Positions 1 to 5,428 of a DNA stretch of 5,428 nt are shown here, in pieces. Location: contig JAHBAO020000347.1 of the NCBI GenBank assembly GCA_018500065.2, positions 1-5,428 on the forward strand, given 5' to 3'. A model generated the notes under the pieces. It ran no database searches. It was not told the DNA's origin and saw nothing but the letters and a program-made list of their open reading frames with translations. The position numbers were made by a program, and so were the translations under genes. Source of the DNA: Octadecabacter sp. GTDB taxonomy: Bacteria; Pseudomonadota; Alphaproteobacteria; Rhodobacterales; Rhodobacteraceae. Every line of letters begins with the position of its first letter. The stretch's first letter is position 1.

Positions 1-509
1 AACACGCGGTGCCGATGCAGATCACCGAGGCAGTAATTAAGGTTAACGAAGAAGTAAAACGCCGCATGGTCGACAAGCTTCTCGACCTGTGTGACGGCAG
101 TTTTAACGGCAAGGTTATTGCCGTCCTTGGCGTAACCTTCAAACCCAACACCGATGACATGCGCGACGCGCCTGCATTGACGATTATCCCCGCATTGGTT
201 GGTGGCGGTGCAAAGGTGCGTGTCACGGATCCACAGGGCAAACACGAGGGCGAAGCATTGTTACCCGGAGTGAACTGGGTTGAAGATGCGTATAAGGCCG
301 CGCGTAACGCCGATCTGGTGGTGATTTTAACGGAATGGAACGAATTCCGCGGGCTCGATCTAAAGCGCATGGCGAAACATATGATCACGCCGCGCATGGC
401 TGACTTGCGCAACATCTATTCCACCAAAGACGCCAAACGCGCGGGCTTTGATTCCTATATTTCAATCGGTCGAACGCCGTTGGAACCCAAAATAGGCGGG
501 GAGTCCTGA
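1..509 (+). CDS. ugd: UDP-glucose 6-dehydrogenase, C-terminal part (5' end outside window)
   Basis: Oxidises UDP-glucose to UDP-glucuronate with two NAD+ in the cytoplasm, supplying uronic acids for surface polysaccharides. The frame is open to the left edge, where the codons before the GTG at position 9 read His-Ala, so that GTG is an internal valine and not a start. Visible are the end of the central helical domain (ITEAVIKVNEEVKRRM) and the C-terminal Rossmann-like UDP-binding domain. The latter opens with the family signature GVTFKPNTDDMRDAP at nt 129-173, followed by AKVRVTDPQG and the ADLVVILTEWNEF segment. The N-terminal NAD+ domain and the catalytic cysteine lie upstream and cannot be checked. 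The stop overlaps the start of the epimerase gene by one base (TGATG), so the two genes are probably cotranscribed and translationally coupled. The family signature makes other nucleotide-sugar dehydrogenases (UDP-ManNAc type) less likely. Confidence 0.93.
   Translation, partial: HAVPMQITEAVIKVNEEVKRRMVDKLLDLCDGSFNGKVIAVLGVTFKPNTDDMRDAPALTIIPALVGGGAKVRVTDPQGKHEGEALLPGVNWVEDAYKAARNADLVVILTEWNEFRGLDLKRMAKHMITPRMADLRNIYSTKDAKRAGFDSYISIGRTPLEPKIGGES
498..503 (+). promoter_or_regulatory. Ribosome binding site of the epimerase gene
   Basis: GGGGAG lies 5 bases before the ATG at 509, inside the last codons of the dehydrogenase gene. It supports the ATG of the TGATG overlap as the true start. Confidence 0.6.
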
Positions 510-1513
510 TGCCCAAAATTCTCGTCACCGGATCAGCGGGTTTTATCGGTTATCACCTTTGCAAACTCTTGCTTGCAGAAGGGTTTGATGTCGTCGGTTT
601 CGATGCGATGACGGATTATTACGATGTCCGCTTAAAGGAACGGCGGCAGGCAAACCTATTGCAATCTGGGTCATTCAAAGCGGTCAATGAACGCCTCGAA
701 ACCGGTGGCGTATTGATGGATCTCGTGGCATCCGAGAAGCCTGACTTCATCGTGCACTTAGCAGGCCAAGCAGGTGTCCGCTATTCAATCGATGAGCCGC
801 GATCATACGTTGAATCCAACATCATTGGCACGTTCAATTTACTTGAAGCCGTACGCGCGACGCCTGTGAAACACCTGCTTTTGGCGTCCACGTCTTCGGC
901 TTATGGCGCGAACACGGAGATGCCTTATACTGAGACGGATAAGGCCGACACGCAAATGTCGTTTTATGCGGCAACCAAGAAATCGAACGAAGTCATGGCG
1001 CATTCCTACGCCCATCTTTACGATATACCGACGACGATGTTCCGGTTCTTCACGGTTTATGGCCCGTGGGGGCGCCCTGACATGGCGCCCTTTAAGTTCA
1101 CCAAGGCGGTGCTGAATGGCGACCCGATAGATGTCTACAATCACGGCGATATGTCCCGCGATTTCACCTATGTAACTGACCTTGTTCGCGGGATTCATCT
1201 GTTGTTGAACGCGGTGCCTGAACGATTGGACGATGTGCCAGATGGCGACAGTCTGTCGCCCGTTGCCCCGCACCGGATCGTGAATATCGGCAATGGCGAA
1301 CCTGTGCAGTTAATGGCGTTTATTGAGGCCATCGAAAAAGCGACCGGAAAGCCTGCTGACAAGAACTTTATGGACATCCAACCCGGTGACGTTCCTGCAA
1401 CATGGGCCGATTGCACGCTGTTACAAAAGCTGACCGGCTATACCCCGAAAACGGACATCGAAACGGGTGTTCAGGCTTTCGTTGACTGGTACCGCGACTA
1501 TTACGACGTCTGA
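509..1513 (+). CDS. UDP-glucuronate 4-epimerase (extended SDR, NAD-dependent epimerase family)
   Basis: Interconverts UDP-glucuronate and UDP-galacturonate through a 4-keto intermediate using bound NAD+; it acts directly after the dehydrogenase encoded upstream. The 334-residue protein starts with the NAD-binding motif TGSAGFIG (G8, G11, G14). FDAMTDYYDVRLKERR (31-46) and HLAGQAGVRYSIDEP (83-97) are typical of the UDP-GlcA 4-epimerase subgroup rather than GalE. The catalytic set is T128 (in STSSAYG, by position relative to GalE), Y153 and K157 (YAATK). FFTVYGPWGRPDMAPF (180-195) and SRDFTYVTD (216-224) form substrate-side loops. Length matches the family. The rhizobial counterpart is LpsL, found next to the UDP-glucose dehydrogenase gene rkpK. 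The last 13 bases overlap the convergent flavoprotein gene. A related 4-epimerase or 4,6-dehydratase is less likely, since the pairing with ugd fits UDP-GlcA. Confidence 0.92.
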   Translation: MPKILVTGSAGFIGYHLCKLLLAEGFDVVGFDAMTDYYDVRLKERRQANLLQSGSFKAVNERLETGGVLMDLVASEKPDFIVHLAGQAGVRYSIDEPRSYVESNIIGTFNLLEAVRATPVKHLLLASTSSAYGANTEMPYTETDKADTQMSFYAATKKSNEVMAHSYAHLYDIPTTMFRFFTVYGPWGRPDMAPFKFTKAVLNGDPIDVYNHGDMSRDFTYVTDLVRGIHLLLNAVPERLDDVPDGDSLSPVAPHRIVNIGNGEPVQLMAFIEAIEKATGKPADKNFMDIQPGDVPATWADCTLLQKLTGYTPKTDIETGVQAFVDWYRDYYDV

Positions 1514-2664
1514 AGACGGTGGGCCGCAGCAAGCCCAGCCCATCGACCTGTCGCAAGGCAGCCGGTGATCAAGTAACCCCCTGTTGGCGCCTCCCAATCG
1601 ACCATTTCACCGGCGCAATACACGCTGTCGCGCGACTTCAACATCAGGTCATCTGTCAGGGCGTCAAACCGAACACCACCCGCTGTTGAAATCGCCTCAT
1701 CAATCGGGCGCGGCATAAGCGCCGGAAATGGCAGGGCCTTGATTTTCTCGGCCAGCGAAACATCCAAATTTCGGCCAAGTTCATTCAACAGCGCACGCTT
1801 CACTGGATCCAATTTCAGTGACTTGCGCAACAGGTTGGCGGTTGATTGTTTGCCTTTTGGCGCATCAAGTTTGGCCGCAATTGCATCAACTGACATCTCC
1901 GGCAATAGGTCTAATGATAACCGCGCCCCGTCGCGTACGGCAGCCGAAACCATATACACGCCGCCGCCTTCGATGCCTTTGCTGGAGATGATAAATTCAC
2001 CGCGTGAGTGCGTGTTGCCAGCTGTCAATTTGCTCCCTTTCACGGCCGCACCGAAGTGCTGCGTCATGTGATCAGACCACGCTAGGGTGAAACCCATGTT
2101 CGCAGGCTGAAACGGCGCGACGTCATCAGCAAGATGATCGGCCCAGCGCCCATCAGACCCAAGACGTTTCCAACTTGCCCCACCCATCGCAAGGATCGTT
2201 GTTTTGGCAGAAACCCTTTGAACGCCGTCTGGCGTGTCAAACAGCGCGACATCCCCGTCCCACCCTGCCCAACGCCATCGTGTATGGATCGTGACGCCTT
2301 GGTCAGCCAAGCGCGCAAGCCACGCCCGCAGTAGCGGTGAGGCCTTAATCTGTTTAGGAAAAATGCGACCCGTGGACCCTGTGAAAATATCCTGCCCAAG
2401 CCCTTCAGCCCAAGCGACAACATCTTCGGGGCCAAATGCGGCAAGCACAGGTGACAGGCGCGTTTCAGCACCACCATATGCCGCGTTAAACTGGGGCTGC
2501 GCTTCGGCTTTGGTCAAGTTCAAACCGGACTTACCCGCCATAAGGAACTTACGCCCAACGGTCGGCATGGCGTCAACAATGACGACAGAATGCCCTGCCG
2601 CGGACAAAACGTCCGCTGCCATCAAGCCGGCGGGTCCACCGCCGACAATCAACGCATCAATCAT
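1501..2664 (-). CDS. HI0933/TIGR03862-family flavoprotein (NAD(P)/FAD-dependent oxidoreductase, function unknown)
   Basis: A predicted soluble FAD-binding protein of 387 residues, about the usual length for the family. The N-terminal dinucleotide-binding motif is VGGGPAGLMAA (7-17), with an acidic residue (D31) ending the second strand, and is followed by the family hallmark VGRKFLMAGKSGLNLT (36-51). TGRIFPKQIKA (98-108) and the ILAMGGAS segment (157-164) follow. The C-terminal FAD-binding part is STAGGVRFD (326-334) and CAGEMVDWEAPTGGYLITGC (350-369). These features match the uncharacterised TIGR03862 group within the HI0933/BaiN superfamily; no substrate can be assigned. The start ATG overlaps the channel stop in ATGA (2661-2664). 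I see no convincing Shine-Dalgarno just upstream, so translation probably depends on coupling to the channel gene. The 3' end overlaps the convergent epimerase gene by 13 bases. Confidence 0.93.
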   Translation of the reverse strand: MIDALIVGGGPAGLMAADVLSAAGHSVVIVDAMPTVGRKFLMAGKSGLNLTKAEAQPQFNAAYGGAETRLSPVLAAFGPEDVVAWAEGLGQDIFTGSTGRIFPKQIKASPLLRAWLARLADQGVTIHTRWRWAGWDGDVALFDTPDGVQRVSAKTTILAMGGASWKRLGSDGRWADHLADDVAPFQPANMGFTLAWSDHMTQHFGAAVKGSKLTAGNTHSRGEFIISSKGIEGGGVYMVSAAVRDGARLSLDLLPEMSVDAIAAKLDAPKGKQSTANLLRKSLKLDPVKRALLNELGRNLDVSLAEKIKALPFPALMPRPIDEAISTAGGVRFDALTDDLMLKSRDSVYCAGEMVDWEAPTGGYLITGCLATGRWAGLAAAHRLQTS

Positions 2665-3974
2665 TCAGTCGAACCCGCGGGCAACCCACCCTTGATTTCC
2701 ACCACACGCTGCGGGAACGGAATTTCGATACCAGCGTCCTTGAGCGCATTCCAAACAGCGAAACGCACATGGCTGCGGTATTTGAAACGGCCATCATCTA
2801 TCCCGTTCACCCAGAACTCGACGATGAAGTCGATGCCGCTGTCGCCAAAGTTCTCTAGCTCAACGTCCGGCGGCATCGGGTCATCCAATACAAAATCAAG
2901 CGCCGCCACAGCGGGGACAACGATGTCAGGAATCGTATTGATGTCCGTGTCATAGCTCACGGAAAAGGCAACGTCATACCGGTTCGCAGAGCCACTATCC
3001 GAGTAGTTGATAACCCGCGTGACGATAAAGTCTTCGTTGGGAACAACGATCCACTTACCATCATAGGTTTCCAGAATTGCAGCACGCGCTGTCATCTTAA
3101 CGATTGTGCCAGCCTCGCCACCATCAAGCTCAACGTAATCACCGACAGTCGCCTGCCCTTCAAGCAGCAGGATGACACCGGAGACAAAGTTCGAGGCAAT
3201 TTTTTGCAGGCCAAAACCAATACCAACACCAAGCGCACCCGTCAGAACCGCGAGAGATGTGAGGGGCACGCCTGCAATGTTCATAACAATCAAGAAAGCT
3301 GCACCAAAGATCGCGATTTCCGCAGCTTTGACGGCCAATTGCCGCGTTGCGGGGCGCATTTCCTGCTTTTCAATGATCGCGCTACTTTGGTCGTTCGACC
3401 ATCGCCCTAGCCAGAACATAATCGTGCCAACAACAAGAAAGCGCAAAAGCCCTAACAGGGAAAACGACATGTTTCCGAGGGGAACAACCGTTGTCTCAAG
3501 CCACGCGAGAACCGGATCAAGAAAGCCCAGCGCATAGACGGCGGCCAGCGGCACCAACACTGTTTTGCCGATCATTTTCAGCAGTGGATCGCTGAGCATA
3601 TCGCGCACAAAGGCCCGCACTGCGAGGAACAGGAACACGCGTTTACCGAACGCGATTACTTCACCAGAACCGAAGATTGACCGCGTCACTTGCTCGCCAA
3701 TAGCTGTCAGGCCGAACGCCAAAAGCGGAAGGAGGAGTGGCAGAAACGCCAAGATAAACCGACGGGAGTGTGACAGGATCGTGAAGCTGCCCTTTGCGGG
3801 CGCTAAAAGCTTTTCAATCCGTGGGTTCAGCTTTCGGGTGATGAAAACAGCCGCCAGATACGCACCCACAAGCAGGGCAAATTGCACCCAATTGGCGGGA
3901 TTGATGATCCATGAGAGCGCGACGTCAAATGCTGGCGTTACGTAACTCAGGGCGGTGTTCAAAAGGTCATTCAT
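2661..3974 (-). CDS. MscS-family mechanosensitive ion channel
   Basis: An inner-membrane channel expected to open under membrane tension and release solutes during osmotic downshock. The 437 residues comprise a membrane part with about seven hydrophobic segments (roughly 29-46, 72-92, 105-125, 134-152, 170-190, 218-236, 238-272) and a cytoplasmic domain. The last segment is the pore helix, rich in Gly/Ala: TGALGVGIGFGLQKIASNFVSG (245-266, read in two parts around G255). It runs into the conserved beta domain with TVGDYVELDGGEAGTI (276-291) and the DGKWIVVPN motif (305-313). The alpha-beta domain ends with RFAVWNALKDAGIEIPFPQ (404-422). The protein is larger than E. coli MscS (286 residues, three segments) and far smaller than MscK; the extra N-terminal helices are typical of medium-sized paralogues. 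AAGGGA upstream supports the ATG. Its stop overlaps the flavoprotein start. Ion selectivity and gating threshold cannot be read from sequence. Confidence 0.95.
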   Translation of the reverse strand: MNDLLNTALSYVTPAFDVALSWIINPANWVQFALLVGAYLAAVFITRKLNPRIEKLLAPAKGSFTILSHSRRFILAFLPLLLPLLAFGLTAIGEQVTRSIFGSGEVIAFGKRVFLFLAVRAFVRDMLSDPLLKMIGKTVLVPLAAVYALGFLDPVLAWLETTVVPLGNMSFSLLGLLRFLVVGTIMFWLGRWSNDQSSAIIEKQEMRPATRQLAVKAAEIAIFGAAFLIVMNIAGVPLTSLAVLTGALGVGIGFGLQKIASNFVSGVILLLEGQATVGDYVELDGGEAGTIVKMTARAAILETYDGKWIVVPNEDFIVTRVINYSDSGSANRYDVAFSVSYDTDINTIPDIVVPAVAALDFVLDDPMPPDVELENFGDSGIDFIVEFWVNGIDDGRFKYRSHVRFAVWNALKDAGIEIPFPQRVVEIKGGLPAGSTE

Positions 3975-3979
3975 AACGT

Positions 3980-3985
3980 TCCCTT
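3980..3985 (-). promoter_or_regulatory. Ribosome binding site of the MscS gene
   Basis: On the minus strand AAGGGA sits 5 bases before the ATG at 3974. It lies in the 56-base gap after the crotonase stop, or inside the crotonase if the shifted-frame extension is real. Confidence 0.55.
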
Positions 3986-4001
3986 ACAACAGACGGGCCT
4001 T

Positions 4002-4025
4002 CATTAAAACGGGCATTAAGACGGG
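4002..4025. repeat. Two-copy 12-base tandem repeat
   Basis: CATTAAAACGGG (4002-4013) is followed directly by CATTAAGACGGG (4014-4025), identical in 11 of 12 bases. AGACGGGC also occurs at 3991-3998 and 4019-4026. The repeat lies between the crotonase stop and the channel start. In the shifted minus-strand frame it would encode ARLN-ARFN, a four-codon duplication. Confidence 0.7.
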
Positions 4026-4030
4026 CGTCG

Positions 4031-4636
4031 TTACCCGATCAACGCTTTAATCGCAGCGACCTGAGCCGGACTTGCGCGTAGTGCAGGTTCGATAAGGTCG
4101 ATCGTATCGGCCTCAAGGTTTGCTCCACTTATCTGGTCAATCAGCCCGAGCGAGAGGGCTTCACGCGCATCAACTTTGACGCCGGTCAATAAAATGCGTT
4201 TGGCAGCAGACGGGCCGATAAGCGACCGCAAACGTGCTGGATCAGACGGCTGTGGTAAGACGCCTATCTTGATCACAGGATAAAAGAATTTGGCCGTTTC
4301 AACAGAAATGCGCAGATCGCAGGCCAGAACCATTCCCAAAGCCCCGCCAGCGCAGGACCCATTCAAGGACGCAACGCTAAGGCCTTTGAACGCCGCAACC
4401 GCAGACGAAAGGCGTTCCCATTCAGGTGAGGTCGCGAGTGTTCCGCCACGCACATCATCAAGGTCAGCACCTGCGCTAAACACCTTGCCCTCACCGGTAA
4501 TGACCAAAACGGGTTGATCCGCGCGTTCAACGCGATCCGCCAACTCAGTTAGCATCGCCTCCGTCAAGGCATTGGCTTTGTCTGGGCGGTTGATCTTGAG
4601 CGTCAGACAGCCACCAGACACATGTGCATCAATCAA
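4031..4636 (-). CDS. Enoyl-CoA hydratase/isomerase (crotonase) family protein, short and lacking the usual catalytic glutamates
   Basis: Crotonase fold, probably acting on a CoA thioester in the cytoplasm; the reaction cannot be assigned. The N-terminus LTLKINRPDKANALTEAML (11-29) and the oxyanion-hole segments FSAGADL (53-59; A57) and NGSCAGGALGMVLACDLRI (92-110; G98) are clear, followed by FFYPVIKIGVLPQPSDPARL (117-136) and the AREALSLGLIDQI segment (157-169). Aligned by eye to rat enoyl-CoA hydratase, Glu144 is replaced by G101 and Glu164 by V121, so ordinary hydration is doubtful. At 201 residues it lacks 50-60 C-terminal residues of typical members (trimerisation and CoA-lid helices). 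This may be normal for its subfamily or reflect a frameshift at the GGG before the stop. The start is TTG, overlapping the SDR stop in TTGA, with AAGGTGG 7 bases upstream; the next ATG (4629) is out of frame. Confidence 0.85.
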   Translation of the reverse strand: MIDAHVSGGCLTLKINRPDKANALTEAMLTELADRVERADQPVLVITGEGKVFSAGADLDDVRGGTLATSPEWERLSSAVAAFKGLSVASLNGSCAGGALGMVLACDLRISVETAKFFYPVIKIGVLPQPSDPARLRSLIGPSAAKRILLTGVKVDAREALSLGLIDQISGANLEADTIDLIEPALRASPAQVAAIKALIG

Positions 4637-5382
4637 ATCAAGCCCACCTTCTTGCGGATGTTTTCGTCGCGCAGCGAAACATCGTCGCCTAAGAATTCAT
4701 CAGCTTCCTCGCTGCACATCCAGATCAGTGTTCTCGCAGGCCATTCCGGTGGAATATGGTCGGACCACGCAAGCTGACTAATAGGATTGATCCCGGATGC
4801 TTTAATGTCCCGCTGCATGTCCGTCGCGACAGTGCCGGGTGACAGGCCCATGATGCGTAAACCATGTTCGCGCGCTTCTTTGTCTGCGCAACGGGTGAGC
4901 ATGTAGGCCCCCGCTTTGGACGAACAATAGGACGACCAAGCCTCAACAGGGCCGTGGGCCGCACCCGAAGAAATCGTGATAATCGTCCCTGTGCCACGCT
5001 TGATCATATCGGGCATCGCCGCACGCATGCCGTTGAAAACCCCTTTGAGATTTACATCAATCGTTTTGCTCCATGCGTCTGGGTCGGCGTCGGCCAAGTG
5101 GCTGATCGGATCAAGTAGGCCAGCATTCCCGATGAAAACATCAAGCGGTCCAAATGCGTGAACTGTTTCGTCGATTGCGCGCGCAACGTCGTCATAAGAC
5201 GACACATCACAGGGGATCGCGAGTGCCGCGTCTCCGATTTCGGCCGCCAATTCCGCAATTTGATCAACGGATCGCGCGACCAATGCGACTTTCGCACCTT
5301 CGTCGGCGAAAGCCCGCGCACTCGCCGCACCAATCCCTCGGCTGGCGCCTGTTATCAAAACAACCTTGTTCTTCACGTCCAT
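4633..5382 (-). CDS. Classical short-chain dehydrogenase/reductase (SDR family oxidoreductase)
   Basis: An NAD(P)-dependent cytoplasmic oxidoreductase of 249 residues, the normal length for classical SDRs. The cofactor motif TGASRGIG is at 11-18, the NAG motif at 86-88, and the active-site tetrad is N111, S139, Y152 and K156 (SSYCSSKAG). SPGTVATDM (181-189) is the usual loop after the cofactor-binding PG. R15 in the glycine motif and R37 after the second strand point to NADP(H) rather than NAD(H), by family knowledge. The substrate is unknown: the fold serves 3-oxoacyl, sugar, steroid and many other carbonyl/alcohol substrates. The adjacent crotonase-like gene hints at acyl-CoA or other thioester chemistry, but only by association. 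The ATG at 5382 is preceded by AAAGGA at a spacing of 6. It is the first gene of the minus-strand cluster that can be seen; whether the operon begins here is not visible. Confidence 0.93.
   Translation of the reverse strand: MDVKNKVVLITGASRGIGAASARAFADEGAKVALVARSVDQIAELAAEIGDAALAIPCDVSSYDDVARAIDETVHAFGPLDVFIGNAGLLDPISHLADADPDAWSKTIDVNLKGVFNGMRAAMPDMIKRGTGTIITISSGAAHGPVEAWSSYCSSKAGAYMLTRCADKEAREHGLRIMGLSPGTVATDMQRDIKASGINPISQLAWSDHIPPEWPARTLIWMCSEEADEFLGDDVSLRDENIRKKVGLI
4644..4650 (-). promoter_or_regulatory. Ribosome binding site deciding the TTG start of the crotonase gene
   Basis: AAGGTGG on the minus strand ends 7 bases before TTG 4636-4634, inside the last codons of the SDR gene. No in-frame ATG or GTG is nearby before the conserved N-terminal strand, so this site plus the TTGA overlap favours TTG initiation. 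Confidence 0.5.
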
Positions 5383-5428
5383 GCCTTATCCTTTCGAAAA
5401 ACTGCACTCTCAACGCTGAAGTGCTATG
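5383..5428 (-). promoter_or_regulatory. Leader of the SDR gene with ribosome binding site
   Basis: The 46 bases upstream of the SDR start contain a clear Shine-Dalgarno AAAGGA (minus strand, 5394-5389) 6 bases before the ATG. Two of the three minus-strand frames are closed here; the third is open, but too short to tell whether an upstream gene ends in it. I see no convincing promoter; one may lie beyond the window. Confidence 0.5.

Larger units (their letters stand above)
3967..4035 (-). other. Candidate shifted-frame C-terminal extension of the crotonase gene
   Basis: The crotonase ends ...ATC GGG TAA. Read one base later (GGT AAC GAC GCC...), the minus strand stays open for 22 codons, giving G-NDARLNARFNEGPS followed by VVRERYE. 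It stops at TGA 3969-3967, 8 bases inside the channel gene (ATGAATGA). In the crotonase's own frame the same stretch has three more stops. The peptide is hydrophilic and helix-like, as crotonase C-termini often are, and the overlapping stop resembles the other junctions of this operon. A stretch of this length could be open by chance (roughly one in three), so this is a suggestion only. Explanations are a one-base insertion in the GGG run (real or a sequencing error), a +1 recoding event, or coincidence. Confidence 0.3.

Noticed and set aside
9..11. GTG at position 9 as the start of a short 166-residue protein
   Set aside because: The frame is open upstream and the protein is clearly the C-terminal part of a longer dehydrogenase.
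839..1273. A 144-codon open frame antisense to the epimerase gene
   Set aside because: It lies wholly opposite a gene with clear family motifs, gives an Arg/His-rich protein with no recognisable domain, and has no ribosome binding site I could defend.
1507..1518. Hairpin CGTC-TGAA-GACG as a bidirectional terminator
   Set aside because: Only four base pairs and no T run on either strand; too weak to call an intrinsic terminator.
2234..2955. Two plus-strand open frames (153 and 121 codons) opposite the flavoprotein and channel genes
   Set aside because: The translations are Ser/Pro/Thr-rich and low in structure, as expected of shadow frames; the minus-strand products carry full family signatures.
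5385..5414. Minus-strand TTGAGA and GATAAG, 17 bases apart, as a promoter for the SDR gene
   Set aside because: The -10 match is poor, it overlaps the ribosome binding site, and transcription would start at or inside the start codon.

Overview
The window reads as ordinary chromosomal sequence from an alphaproteobacterium, most likely of the Rhodobacterales (Roseobacter-type). This is inferred from the character of the encoded proteins and the moderate GC content, not from any marker gene. Coding density is close to 100 percent: six protein genes with no gene-free stretch above 60 bases. I see no RNA gene, mobile element, CRISPR array, attachment site or origin.

Left part, + strand (1-1513): the 3' end of a UDP-glucose 6-dehydrogenase gene is joined through a TGATG stop/start overlap to a complete UDP-glucuronate 4-epimerase gene. 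Together they would convert UDP-glucose to UDP-glucuronate and then UDP-galacturonate, precursors for acidic surface polysaccharide (capsule, exopolysaccharide or LPS).

Right part, - strand (5428 down to 1501): four closely packed genes read leftwards. In order they encode a classical short-chain dehydrogenase/reductase, a short crotonase-family (enoyl-CoA hydratase-like) protein, a multi-pass MscS-family mechanosensitive channel, and a HI0933/TIGR03862-type flavoprotein. The SDR/crotonase and channel/flavoprotein junctions are 4-base overlaps (TTGA and ATGA), and the crotonase/channel gap is only 56 bases, so one operon is likely. The two operons converge and their last genes overlap by 13 bases at the 3' ends, leaving no room for a conventional terminator between them.

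The most notable points concern the crotonase. It lacks both glutamates used by classical enoyl-CoA hydratases. A reading frame one base off its own also continues past its stop for 22 codons and ends 8 bases inside the channel gene, which raises the question of a frameshift. I found no convincing undescribed system; the rest is recognisable housekeeping or envelope biology.
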